Counted from the first letter of the stretch, positions 43,405-52,079 are shown. The stretch is DNA of 64,000 bases from Lachnospiraceae bacterium (GCA_017439675.1 JAFSIQ010000037.1:1-64000), one strand, 5' to 3'. The notes: a model not told the origin generated them from the sequence alone. Translations and numbers: made by a program.

Positions 43405-45003
43405 CTATTCAAATATCTTCACAGGATCCCATCCATACTCTTTATAGTACTCAATAGAAAGATTATGTCCTTTTACATACATCTGCACATATTCCTTTTG
43501 CGCATCCATACGCTTTTCTTCATCATACTCCATGAATAAATCATAAAGACCTGGATAATCTGCAGTAAAAGCCTGGATATCCTCGACATAACTACCGTCA
43601 CCTGCCGTGTCCACACTGACTACCTCATACCCATTCTCTGTTTCCTTCAAATGGAAACATGCTGGCATTTCCGTACCACTTTGAGATTCCAAAATGGTAC
43701 CGGTCAACTGATAACCATAAGACCAGAAGTTACCAAACACAAGATATTCCCCGTCTTTCTCTACTTCTTTGTGAATGACATAGCCTGGAATCCATACCTT
43801 ATCCTCTACTGAATACTGCAGGTAATCCTCTTCCATATACTTACAAATCGCCTCAATTGCTTCGCTATCACCATAATACACAAACTGCTTCAAAACGATG
43901 GTTCCATTCTCACTCACTTCTCCAAGTGAAGCCTCCGTAGAATTCTCTTCAAAAACAATTGCTTGAGACAAATCCAATTTGACACTGGAAAATTCTTCTT
44001 TTTCTATGTCAAAATGATACAATACATATTGCTTATCCTGTATTGCAAGGAAGCTGTAATAAGGAATCTTGTCTGCATTTTCCCAAGAAATGCTTTCAAC
44101 ACTATACTTGTCATCGTAGTCAATGCTAAACAGAGATTCTACTTCCTTATAGTCCCTAAAGGTCTCAAACGTATCTATATATTGATTTTGTAACACATTC
44201 CACTGCTCATAATATTGATTCAAAAGCGTTTCATCATCACCTGTTTCTGACACTTCCAACTCCTGGCTATTACACATTTTCAAATCATAGATGTAATACG
44301 AACCGGATGGTACTCCATTTTCCGAATTAAATACAACGATACAATCTTCATCCTTTAGGATATGTGTCTGTTTCACTTTACTATCAAAGTACACACAATC
44401 AATTTTCTGGGTGTCGATAGTTGCTGATACCTGATTGTTTGTCAAATCATATACTATAGTTCCACGCAATCCACCAAATACCATCACGTCACCATCTAAG
44501 TAGTAAATGTCCGGTGCCCAAACTGTATTAAAACGATTCTGGCTATCCACCATGTTACCAACAACATCCTGTCTTCCCTGGTCGAACTTCAACCACTTCA
44601 TAATGGCTGCATACACCGCACCATCTGTAGCCACATTCGCACCAATGGTCCCCACAATAATTAACGCAATCGCTGCCGCCACTGCCATAGCACGCTTTAA
44701 CACCTTGTTCTTACGTCTACTGTTAATGGATACAACATTGGATGTTTCTTGCTCTGCCTCTACAACTGCTTGTGCCTGTGTTTCTTCTGCCTTTTCTGTT
44801 ACTTCTTCATTTATTGCATCTTCTGTTTCATTACCAATTGTCTCTGTCTTCTCAAATGCTACCACATTGTCGGCTGGCGCATCATTTACTTGCTGCTCAT
44901 TTTTCTCTGCCATTGCTTTTTGCAAACGTTCCCACATCATCTTTGACTGTTCTTCCGTTGGATTCAACTGGTCCAATGAATTCTTAATAATTTCTTTTTC
45001 CAT
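43405..45003 (-). CDS. Membrane anti-sigma factor-like protein
   Basis: A 532-aa protein translationally coupled to the ECF sigma gene (TAATG overlap). The cytoplasmic N-terminus KEIIKNSLDQLNPTEEQSKMMWERLQKAM is presumably the sigma-binding part; after an acidic linker a single membrane helix (KRAMAVAAAIALIIVGTIGANVAT) leads to a large outer domain of about 380 residues with repeated YYLDGDVMVFGG/YYIYDLK-type strands, possibly a beta-propeller-like sensor. No zinc anti-sigma HxxxCxxC motif is present. I infer that it holds the sigma factor at the membrane until an outside signal arrives. Confidence 0.78.
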   Translation of the reverse strand: MEKEIIKNSLDQLNPTEEQSKMMWERLQKAMAEKNEQQVNDAPADNVVAFEKTETIGNETEDAINEEVTEKAEETQAQAVVEAEQETSNVVSINSRRKNKVLKRAMAVAAAIALIIVGTIGANVATDGAVYAAIMKWLKFDQGRQDVVGNMVDSQNRFNTVWAPDIYYLDGDVMVFGGLRGTIVYDLTNNQVSATIDTQKIDCVYFDSKVKQTHILKDEDCIVVFNSENGVPSGSYYIYDLKMCNSQELEVSETGDDETLLNQYYEQWNVLQNQYIDTFETFRDYKEVESLFSIDYDDKYSVESISWENADKIPYYSFLAIQDKQYVLYHFDIEKEEFSSVKLDLSQAIVFEENSTEASLGEVSENGTIVLKQFVYYGDSEAIEAICKYMEEDYLQYSVEDKVWIPGYVIHKEVEKDGEYLVFGNFWSYGYQLTGTILESQSGTEMPACFHLKETENGYEVVSVDTAGDGSYVEDIQAFTADYPGLYDLFMEYDEEKRMDAQKEYVQMYVKGHNLSIEYYKEYGWDPVKIFE

Positions 45004-45470
45004 TATTGTGCGCCCTCCTTTTCTATAAATTTCTTGAGCTTTTTCCTTGCCGCGGCTAACTGCGTCTGAATCGTGCTCTCATTTCTGTCTAGCATCTGTG
45101 CCATCTCTTTTACCGAGTATTCTTCATAGTAATACAGGTATATGACTTCCTGATATTTATCCGGCAGTTTCTTAATCTGTTCGATTAATTCGCCTTCCTC
45201 TTCTTCCTCCGGCATAGGAGTTTCTGGAATTTCTCCCATATCCACCTGTCTGTTCCAATAGGTCTTTAGCTGGTCCTTACAATAATTCTTGGTTACTGTA
45301 ATAAACCAGGCTTTTTCATGTTCCACGTCTGTAAACTCTATGCCTTTTTCGATGTACTTCATAAAAATGTTTTGCACCGCGTCTTCTGCATCCGATGCGT
45401 TGCCTAGCATCATCATGGCTATCCGATAGACTCGCCGATGCTGCCGTTCAAACAGCTCTTGTAAATTCAT
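45003..45470 (-). CDS. ECF-type RNA polymerase sigma factor
   Basis: A 155-aa sigma-70 family factor with regions 2 and 4 only. Region 2: FERQHRRVYRIAMMMLGNASDAEDAVQNIFMKYIEKG...EKAWFITVTKNYCKD; region 4: LPDKYQEVIYLYYYEEYSVKEMAQMLDRNESTIQTQLAAARKKLKKFI. Start at the ATG 45470 behind GGAGG; upstream codons are out of the ribosome-site window. Overlaps the anti-sigma start by one base. A perfect palindrome ACAAGCATGCTTGT (45531-45544) lies in its leader or promoter region. Confidence 0.92.
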   Translation of the reverse strand: MNLQELFERQHRRVYRIAMMMLGNASDAEDAVQNIFMKYIEKGIEFTDVEHEKAWFITVTKNYCKDQLKTYWNRQVDMGEIPETPMPEEEEEGELIEQIKKLPDKYQEVIYLYYYEEYSVKEMAQMLDRNESTIQTQLAAARKKLKKFIEKEGAQ

Positions 45471-45518
45471 CCTTTTCCTCCATTTATAAACTTCGAATGG
45501 TAATAACATTCACCAAAT

Positions 45519-45547
45519 AGACAACCGCATACAAGCATGCTTGTCTA
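45519..45547. promoter_or_regulatory. Nested palindromes upstream of the ECF sigma gene
   Basis: ACAAGCATGCTTGT (45531-45544) is a perfect 14-bp palindrome; TAGACAA (45519-45525) and TTGTCTA (45541-45547) form a second, overlapping inverted repeat. Alternative pairing or an operator is possible. Confidence 0.5.
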
Positions 45548-45628
45548 CTTGACTTATTGTATACACAAATATATGTAAATGCAACAGCCGGGAGCATTCC
45601 TACTCCCAGCGGTGCCTGTAATTTAATT

Positions 45629-45678
45629 TGTAACTGTTCAGAGCCAAGCATTTTCCAATAAGACTCTAAATAATTACA
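45629..45678. repeat. Palindromic dispersed element, copy C
   Basis: TGTAACTGTTCAGAG at the left, CTCTAAATAATTACA at the right, with CAAGCATTTTCC inside as a trace of the longer copies. Its right end touches the stop codon of the 36-aa anti-sigma-like ORF. Confidence 0.8.
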
Positions 45679-45789
45679 TCAATTTTTAATTATTTTCGCA
45701 ATTGCTTCTACCAATCGGTTCCACATTCGCTTTGATTGCTGTTCTGTGGGGGTCAGTTTTTCAATCGACTTCTTAATGTGTTGTTTCAT
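45679..45789 (-). CDS. 36-aa ORF duplicating the anti-sigma N-terminal domain
   Basis: A mini-ORF, three bases after the stop of the lipoprotein gene. Its product contains KKSIEKLTPTEQQSKRMWNR, closely similar to IKNSLDQLNPTEEQSKMMWE at the start of the 532-aa anti-sigma protein 0.7 kb downstream; about half the positions agree. It then ends after AKIIKN, before any linker or membrane helix. Either it is the 5' remnant of a second anti-sigma gene cut where palindromic element C now stands, or a free sigma-binding micro-protein. A weak GGGG-type ribosome site precedes it. Confidence 0.6.
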   Translation of the reverse strand: MKQHIKKSIEKLTPTEQQSKRMWNRLVEAIAKIIKN

Positions 45790-45792
45790 ATG

Positions 45793-46506
45793 TTAATATC
45801 CCCAAGTCTGTAAGATCCAGTCTTCTCCCTCATTACGGGTAAGAATCCAGTTATATCCTTCACAAACCTGACCCGGCTCCATATTAAGCTCCTGGTAATT
45901 CTCTGTAGTGTTAAAGGTACAGGTAAATACAATTGCTTCGTCGGCGTCATATTGGTCTGCCCACACCTGACACTGTGACAAAGAAAATGCTTCATCATAA
46001 TTAAGCTCTGTCATAACACAATCGACGAAATCCACCTGGAATCTTCCTAAAATATAATCCACTGCAGACTGTAACTCCTTCTTTGTATATAAGTCTGAGC
46101 TTCCAAAAGTTACCTTTAAGTTGTCGATATTTCCTGGTTCTCCAAAATATGGTTCCCCATCTACCTCAGCGTTTTCTTTTTCCTTCGATGCATTCTGTTC
46201 TGGTGTCTGATTCGTTGCAGATGTCTCTTTTGCTGGTTCTGTATCTTTTGCTACTGTTACCTCTGTAGTAGCTGCTGCTTCTGGTACGGATACTGTATCT
46301 TTTGTCTCATCACTTGCTGCTTCCGTAGTAATAGTAACCTCTTCCTTTACCTCTGTAACCTCATTTTCAAAATCTTCTGCCACCTGCACCATTTTCTTTG
46401 CTGTCACCGATTCAATACTCTCACTCTTACCACTTGCTCCACATCCTGTAAGAGTTGCTCCCATCACTGCTACTGCCAATACTGTCATAATCACTTTCTT
46501 CTTCAT
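45793..46506 (-). CDS. Predicted lipoprotein in the ECF sigma region
   Basis: A 237-aa exported protein. Signal peptide MKKKVIMTVLAVAVMGATLTGC with lipobox LTGC, an 80-residue Thr/Glu/Ala-rich linker, and a C-terminal domain (FGEPGNIDNLKVTFGSSDLYTKKELQSAVDYILGRFQVDF...YNWILTRNEGEDWILQTWGY) resembling small secreted domains of unknown function; no catalytic motif. Ribosome site AAGGAGG. Its leader region contains a duplicated promoter-like block (46634-46797). A target of the adjacent ECF sigma factor is a reasonable guess. Confidence 0.78.
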   Translation of the reverse strand: MKKKVIMTVLAVAVMGATLTGCGASGKSESIESVTAKKMVQVAEDFENEVTEVKEEVTITTEAASDETKDTVSVPEAAATTEVTVAKDTEPAKETSATNQTPEQNASKEKENAEVDGEPYFGEPGNIDNLKVTFGSSDLYTKKELQSAVDYILGRFQVDFVDCVMTELNYDEAFSLSQCQVWADQYDADEAIVFTCTFNTTENYQELNMEPGQVCEGYNWILTRNEGEDWILQTWGY

Positions 46507-46633
46507 AATTCATTTCCTCCTTAAAATTCCTCTTTCTTTTTTCTAAGTTTCTTTTTCCTTTTATTTTTCTTCTTATTTTGTTATATTTCTTTGATTCTTC
46601 CCTTGCGCGCCTTTTCCTTCATTTCCTTTGTCC

Positions 46634-46797
46634 TTCACTTTATACACGATTCATAAAGTGAAAATATCTTACTTTTTTAAAATTTTTTATTTTCTTTTTC
46701 TACCTCCTTTTTTGTCTCTGCTTTGTTGCTTTCACTCTATACACGATTGGAATTTTCAAAATATCTTACTTTTTTAAAAATTTTTATTTTTCTTTTT
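46634..46797 (-). repeat. Duplicated promoter-like block upstream of the lipoprotein gene
   Basis: Two copies 97 bp apart (46634-46700 and 46731-46797) share TTCACTYTATACACGATT and ATATCTTACTTTTTTAAAA, followed by T-rich DNA. On the minus strand each reads AAAAAAGTAAGATATTTT..AATCGTGTATARAGTGAA, possibly tandem promoters. In the first copy TTCACTTTAT and ATAAAGTGAA form a perfect inverted repeat. Confidence 0.7.
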
Positions 46798-47002
46798 GAA
46801 ACCCATATTCCTTGCTATCTTCCAATTCTTCATAACGGAAAACTTGTCAAAGTTTCTTCCTTATATTATAATCTCCATAAAAAGAAAGAATATCGCTTGT
46901 GGCGAAGTACATAAGCAACAACTACAATGCAGTCACATGCAATCTCACTTTATTATGCATATAATAATGAAGTGACAAATATAATTAAAAGAGGGATTAT
47001 GT

Positions 47003-48382
47003 ATGTATCAGATTGATTTTAAGAAACCCATCCACGTGCATTTCATCGGAATTGGTGGAATCAGTATGAGTGGATTGGCAGAGATATTATTAAAAGAAGG
47101 ATTTCAAATCAGTGGTTCAGACGCAAAGAGCTCTGACATCGTGGATAACCTGATGGAAATGGGTGCTATCGTTAACATTGGACAATGTGCAGAGAACATT
47201 TCTGACGACATTGACCTAGTAGTCTATACCGCAGCCGTTCATGCAGACAATCCGGAATATGCGACCTGTGTGGAAAAAAACATTCCAATGCTCACAAGAG
47301 CACAGTTACTTGGTCAGATTATGAACAACTACAAGTATTCTGTAGCTGTAGCTGGAACTCATGGAAAGACCACAACCACCTCCATGTTGAGCCAAATCTT
47401 CTTAGAGGCTGATGTGGACCCTACCATTTCCGTTGGCGGTATCTTAGATTCCATCGGCGGCAACATTCGGGTAGGACAGTCTGAGTACTTTGTAACGGAA
47501 GCATGCGAGTATACCAACAGTTACCACTCCTTCTTTCCTTACATTAGTATCATTTTAAATGTAGACGCAGACCATTTGGATTTCTTTAGTGGCATTGAGG
47601 AGATTATTGAAAGCTTCCATACCTTTGCAACTAACCTTCCAGACGACGGAACCTTAGTAGTAAACGGTGACATGGATTGTCTCTCCACAGTCACAAGAGA
47701 TTTAACCTGCAACATTCTCACATTTGGACTAAAGGATTCTAACCACTATTATCCGACTAACATTGAAGCAGACGAGAAGGGACACATGAACTATACCCTA
47801 ATGGTTGACGGTGTAGCCAGCGAACAGGTTCATTTGAACATCGGTGGAACCCACAATGTGACAAATTCCCTAGCAGTTATTGCCGTAGCTGACCTCCTTG
47901 GAATTGACAGAGAATACGCTTTGGCAGGGCTAGCTTGCTTTGGTGGTGCACATAGACGATTTGAATTGAAGGGAACTCTTGGCAACGTAACCGTAGTGGA
48001 TGACTACGCGCATCACCCAACAGAAATCAAGGCAACTCTTACCACCGCAACCAACACTCCTCACAACGAGCTTTGGGTGGTGTTTCAACCACACACCTAC
48101 ACAAGAACCAAGGCGTTGTTTGAGGAATTTGCAGATGCATTAAAAGGCTTTGACCATATTATATTAGTGGATATCTATGCAGCCAGAGAGCCAGATACCG
48201 GTCTGATTCATGCCAAGGATTTAGCAAACCGCATTAAGGAATTAGGGTCAGATGCAAGATATTTCACTTCCTTTGAAGCAGTTGAAAATTATTTGTTAAA
48301 AAATTGCAAAAAAAATGATTTGTTGATAACTATGGGTGCCGGAGACGTGTATTTAATAGGCGAAGAGCTACTTGGAAAATAG
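47003..48382 (+). CDS. murC: UDP-N-acetylmuramate-L-alanine ligase
   Basis: A 459-aa cytoplasmic ligase adding L-Ala to UDP-MurNAc in peptidoglycan synthesis. N-terminal HVHFIGIGGISMSGLAEIL binds the UDP-sugar; ATP P-loop AGTHGKTTTTSML near residue 118; TEACEYTNSYHSFFP; the C-terminal VVDDYAHHPTEIKATL and VVFQPHTYTRT. Full length. Ribosome site AGAGGG. Followed by a terminator whose arms contain DnaA-box-like sequences. Confidence 0.97.
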   Translation: MYQIDFKKPIHVHFIGIGGISMSGLAEILLKEGFQISGSDAKSSDIVDNLMEMGAIVNIGQCAENISDDIDLVVYTAAVHADNPEYATCVEKNIPMLTRAQLLGQIMNNYKYSVAVAGTHGKTTTTSMLSQIFLEADVDPTISVGGILDSIGGNIRVGQSEYFVTEACEYTNSYHSFFPYISIILNVDADHLDFFSGIEEIIESFHTFATNLPDDGTLVVNGDMDCLSTVTRDLTCNILTFGLKDSNHYYPTNIEADEKGHMNYTLMVDGVASEQVHLNIGGTHNVTNSLAVIAVADLLGIDREYALAGLACFGGAHRRFELKGTLGNVTVVDDYAHHPTEIKATLTTATNTPHNELWVVFQPHTYTRTKALFEEFADALKGFDHIILVDIYAAREPDTGLIHAKDLANRIKELGSDARYFTSFEAVENYLLKNCKKNDLLITMGAGDVYLIGEELLGK

Positions 48383-48576
48383 TTATACACAATATCCACA
48401 ACTTGTCTTTCCCCTCTTGACATGGATAAGTTGTGGATATTTTTATTTACATAATTTACAATATGAATTTTTGAGGACTCCGTCAAAACAACATATATTC
48501 ATTGCCTAAAATTTATCATATTTTTATGTTAGATATTATGTCCACCAGTTGTCCACATTATCCACAGTTTCCACAA
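48383..48576. promoter_or_regulatory. DnaA-box cluster between murC and the dnaD-like gene
   Basis: TTATACACA (48383-48391), ATATCCACA (48392-48400 and, inverted, 48432-48440), TTGTCCACA (48549-48557), TTATCCACA (48558-48566) and TTTCCACAA (48568-48576), with AT-rich DNA between. Two fit TTATNCACA exactly. An extended -10 (TGT-TATAAT, 48632-48640) for the primosome genes follows. Confidence 0.6.
48391..48448 (+). terminator. murC terminator
   Basis: AATATCCACAACTT (48391-48404) and AAGTTGTGGATATT (48428-48441) are exact inverse repeats, followed by TTTATTT. Each arm contains ATATCCACA, one base from a DnaA box. Confidence 0.82.
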
Positions 48577-48676
48577 TTTGCATCCCCATAAAGGACAAAA
48601 CAGACGTTCTGTTTTCTTTTTGAAAACACTGTGTTATAATCCAGAATGCTTAGTAAAAAAGAAGGAGGGAAAACAG

Positions 48677-49792
48677 GTGGAAACCATTACGATTACAACA
48701 AAAAATCATGAAACTTATTCAGCTGTTTCCAACTTCTTTATCGATTATTATATGACTGAAGCGAATGGTGAATTTGTGAAGGTCTATCTCTACTTGGTAA
48801 GACTCTTAAACAGTGGACGTGCCGTTACCGTTGCGGACATTGCTGATCATTTTAACTCAACTGAAAAGGACATCTGCCGTGCAATCCGCTACTGGATTAA
48901 GGAAGGTGTTTTACAATTAGAATATACAAAGGACAAGGTGTTAACCGGCATCACTATGCTTCCGCTTACCGCTAGAGCACCAAAGACTCCAAGCACCTCT
49001 TTGCTCTCTATGTTGGGGGTAGAGGAAGAAGTTTCTGTAACATCCACAGAAAACGAAGCAGATGTAAATACTGAGATAGACGCAATCAAACAGGCTAGCA
49101 CCGTTCCGAAGAAGGTTTCCTACAAAGCTGCATTTATTGAAGAAAAGCAAAATGACGAAGATTTCGGAAACCTTTTGTATCAGACAGAAACCTATTTTGG
49201 AAAACCGCTGACACAGACAGATACCAACACTTTACTTTACATATATGAAGAATTACATTTCTCACCGGATTTATTGGAATACTTAGTGGAATACTGTGTA
49301 TCCATCGGCAAGAAGAGTTGTCGCTACATCGAGGCAGTTGCCATCGACTGGTACAAAGCAGGAATCACACAGGTGGAAGATGCAAAGGTCGCATCTAAGA
49401 ATTACAACTCCATTTATGTGGCAGTGCTAAAACAGTTAGGGATTCCAAGAAGAGTTCCTACTCCAGCCGAGACAGCATTTATTGATACATGGTATAACAC
49501 ATTCGCTTTTAACAAAAATATCATTATAGAGGCTTGCAAGCGTGCCATTGCTGCAAAACCGCACTCCGCGAATTTCAGCTATGTGAATGGTATCTTGGAG
49601 AGCTGGCACAAGCAAAACGTGAGAAAGCTTTCTGATATTGAAGCCTTGGACAAGAAATGGGCAGAAGAGAAAAAGAAAAAAACAACTTCAGGAAAGACAA
49701 CCTCTAACCAATTTAACAATTTCCACAATGCTACAGACAACACCATTGTGGATGAGTTTGAATCACTATTAATACAAGAGATGGGACGATAG
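48677..49792 (+). CDS. DnaD-like primosome protein
   Basis: A 371-aa replication-initiation protein. The N-terminal winged helix (SNFFIDYYMTEANGEFVKVYLYLVRLLNSGRAVTVADIADHFNSTEKDICRAIRYWIKEGVLQL) and the C-terminal DnaD/DnaB_2-type domain (TDTNTLLYIYEELHFSPDLLEYLVEYCVSIGKKSCRYIEAVAIDWYKAGI) are clear; a second such domain ends with NFSYVNGILESWHKQNVRKLSDI. The start is the GTG at 48677, seven bases after AAGGAGGG. It works with the DnaI-like loader encoded next, two bases downstream, to place the replicative helicase. Confidence 0.88.
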   Translation: METITITTKNHETYSAVSNFFIDYYMTEANGEFVKVYLYLVRLLNSGRAVTVADIADHFNSTEKDICRAIRYWIKEGVLQLEYTKDKVLTGITMLPLTARAPKTPSTSLLSMLGVEEEVSVTSTENEADVNTEIDAIKQASTVPKKVSYKAAFIEEKQNDEDFGNLLYQTETYFGKPLTQTDTNTLLYIYEELHFSPDLLEYLVEYCVSIGKKSCRYIEAVAIDWYKAGITQVEDAKVASKNYNSIYVAVLKQLGIPRRVPTPAETAFIDTWYNTFAFNKNIIIEACKRAIAAKPHSANFSYVNGILESWHKQNVRKLSDIEALDKKWAEEKKKKTTSGKTTSNQFNNFHNATDNTIVDEFESLLIQEMGR

Positions 49793-49794
49793 TT

Positions 49795-50793
49795 ATGAAA
49801 TTTACAGATTCTCAGTACGACGAGCTTATGAGCAGGTACCACACCAATCAAATTGAAAATCGTGCAATAGAACATGCCCGCAAGGAAGAAGTGTATGCTG
49901 TCATTCCTCGTATTCGTGAAATTGACAAACTGTTGGCAACTAGTTCCATTGATGCGGCAAGAGCTAAGCTGAAGGGACAGGCAGACACCACAAGTGCCAC
50001 CAAAGAACAAAACCGTCACCTCATTATGGAGAAAGAGGATTTGCTGAAAACCCATGGCTATGATGTGGATTATTTAAAGCCAATCTACACATGTTGCACC
50101 TGCAAGGACACCGGACGCGTTGGAAACGACTTCTGCCCTTGCTTTAAACAGACTTCCATCTCTCTATTATACAGACAATCCACCTTGGAACGCGTATTGG
50201 ATATGGAAAATTTTGATACCTTTGACACAAGCTATTACTCCAAGGAAACCAATGGAGAGCATCCTTACAGTCCATTTGAAAATATGACAAATATTCTCAA
50301 TAAGGTGCAATCTTTTGTAGAAACATTTGACAAAGAGGGGGGTAATCTTTTATTCTATGGTGAGACCGGACTTGGAAAAACCTTCCTGTCCAACTGTGTG
50401 GCAAAGGCCTTGATGGATACACAGCACACCGTATTGTACCAATCCTCCATCCATTTATTCGAGGATGTATTAAGCGATGTTTTAATGAAAAAAAACCAGA
50501 ATGCCAACAGCAAAGAAATATATCGCTATCTCTATAGCTGCGATTTGCTAATTATTGATGATTTGGGAACAGAATTTACAAATAACTTTGTAGCTTCTGA
50601 ACTTTATGATATATTGAATACAAGATTACGAGAAGGAAAATCAACCATTATCTCCACAAACTTAAGTTTGCAGGAATTAAATGAGCGCTATTCCGTTCGT
50701 ATCGCATCCCGTATTTTTGGGGAATATAAGGTATTTCATTTTTACGGAAATAATATCCGTCTCGCCAAAAGAAAGAGAGCCTTAGAGCAGTAA
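49795..50793 (+). CDS. DnaI/DnaC-like helicase loader ATPase
   Basis: A 332-aa AAA+ ATPase. A Cys-containing N-terminal part (CCTCKDTGRVGNDFCPCF, about 101-118, a likely zinc site as in DnaI) precedes the ATPase with Walker A FYGETGLGKTFL (about 187) and Walker B LLIIDDLGTEF (about 252), sensor ISTNLSLQEL and arginine-finger region ERYSVRIASRIFGEY. Probably loads DnaB/DnaC helicase. Almost contiguous with the DnaD-like gene and on the same transcript. Palindromic element D starts six bases after its stop. Confidence 0.92.
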   Translation: MKFTDSQYDELMSRYHTNQIENRAIEHARKEEVYAVIPRIREIDKLLATSSIDAARAKLKGQADTTSATKEQNRHLIMEKEDLLKTHGYDVDYLKPIYTCCTCKDTGRVGNDFCPCFKQTSISLLYRQSTLERVLDMENFDTFDTSYYSKETNGEHPYSPFENMTNILNKVQSFVETFDKEGGNLLFYGETGLGKTFLSNCVAKALMDTQHTVLYQSSIHLFEDVLSDVLMKKNQNANSKEIYRYLYSCDLLIIDDLGTEFTNNFVASELYDILNTRLREGKSTIISTNLSLQELNERYSVRIASRIFGEYKVFHFYGNNIRLAKRKRALEQ

Positions 50794-50798
50794 GAATT

Positions 50799-50833
50799 TG
50801 TAACTGTTTAGAATGAAGGTCTGAATAGTTACA
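50799..50833. repeat. Palindromic dispersed element, copy D (minimal form)
   Basis: TGTAACTGTTTAGA and TCTGAATAGTTACA with only seven bases between, directly after the helicase-loader stop and before prs. It consists of little more than the two ends of the family. Confidence 0.85.
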
Positions 50834-50885
50834 TCAATATAAATATTAATATATATAATGCAATGCATTTAACGGAGGAAAAATC

Positions 50886-52079
50886 ATGCCAAACGACAGT
50901 AAGTTATTAACAACCATCCCTGTAGGTGAATTGGGTATTATTGCGCTACAAAGCTGCACCACACTCGGCGAGCGTGTAGATGCATATATCTCAAAATGGA
51001 GAACAAAGAGAAACCATGCTGAGAAAACCACAATGGTATTCAATGGTTACGAGCAGGATTCTTACCTTGTTCAATCCAAGTGTCCACGTTTTGGTTCCGG
51101 TGAGGCAAAGGGTGAATTATTAGAGTCCGTACGTGGTAAAGACCTATACATCCTTGTGGATGTTACCAACTACAGCATTGAATATTCCCTTTACGGAAAA
51201 AAGTGTCCAATGTCACCAGATGACCACTACGCAGACCTAAAGCGTGTCATTGCTGCCTGCGGTGGTAAAGCTCGTAAAATTACCGTCATTATGCCATTTT
51301 TATATGAAAGTCGTCAGCATAAGAGAAGCAGCCGCGAATCTTTGGACTGTGCACTTTGCTTACAGGAGCTTGTGAGTCTCGGTGTTTCTAACATTATCAC
51401 CTTCGACGCACATGATCCTAGAGTGCAGAACGCTATTCCACTTCACGGATTTGAGAGCGTTCGTCCAACCTATCAGTTCTTGAAAGCATTGTTAATGTCT
51501 ACCAATGATTTGCAGCTTTCCAAGGAACATTTAATGGTAATTAGCCCAGATGAGGGTGCTATGAACCGTGCTATCTACTTTGCGAATATCTTGGGTGTGG
51601 ATGTCGGTATGTTCTACAAGAGACGTGATTACAGTACTATTGTAAATGGTCGTAATCCAATTGTTGCTCATGAGTTCTTGGGAGACTCTGTAGAGGGCAA
51701 GGATGTTATTATTATGGATGACATGATTGCTTCTGGCGAGAGTATGTTAGATGTTGCGAAGCAGTTGAAAGCTAGAAAAGCAAACAGAGTATACTGCTTG
51801 TGTACATTTGGTCTGTTTACAAGCGGTCTTGAGGTGTTTGACAAGGCAAAGGAAGATGGTATCATCGAGAAAATCATTACTACCAATCTTACTTACCAGA
51901 CTCCAGAATTGCTCTCAAGAGATTGGTATATCAGTGCCGATATGAGTAAGTACATCGCACTTTTGATTGACCATTTGAACCATGATGCTTCCATCTCTAA
52001 GATTATTGACCCAACTGACCGTATCAATGATCGTATTGCGGAGTACCGCGAGAAGCATACCATTCGTGAAAATTATTAA
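50886..52079 (+). CDS. prs: Ribose-phosphate pyrophosphokinase, long form
   Basis: A 397-aa PRPP synthase-family enzyme, forming 5-phosphoribosyl diphosphate from ribose 5-phosphate and ATP for nucleotides, His and Trp. SPDDHYADLKRVIAACGGKARKITVIMPFLYESRQHKR, DPRVQNAIPLHGFESV, the phosphate-binding VISPDEGAMNRAIYFA, and the PRPP loop VIIMDDMIASGESM are visible. It is about 80 residues longer than classical Prs, with an N-terminal extension (CTTLGERVDAYISKWRTKRN) and divergent pyrophosphate loop; this long type is common in Clostridia. Ribosome site GGAGG; terminator downstream. Confidence 0.9.
   Translation: MPNDSKLLTTIPVGELGIIALQSCTTLGERVDAYISKWRTKRNHAEKTTMVFNGYEQDSYLVQSKCPRFGSGEAKGELLESVRGKDLYILVDVTNYSIEYSLYGKKCPMSPDDHYADLKRVIAACGGKARKITVIMPFLYESRQHKRSSRESLDCALCLQELVSLGVSNIITFDAHDPRVQNAIPLHGFESVRPTYQFLKALLMSTNDLQLSKEHLMVISPDEGAMNRAIYFANILGVDVGMFYKRRDYSTIVNGRNPIVAHEFLGDSVEGKDVIIMDDMIASGESMLDVAKQLKARKANRVYCLCTFGLFTSGLEVFDKAKEDGIIEKIITTNLTYQTPELLSRDWYISADMSKYIALLIDHLNHDASISKIIDPTDRINDRIAEYREKHTIRENY

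Noticed and set aside
48383-48676. Chromosomal origin oriC
   Set aside because: DnaA boxes are present, but no dnaA, dnaN or recF lies nearby and two boxes are terminator arms; kept only as a DnaA-box cluster.
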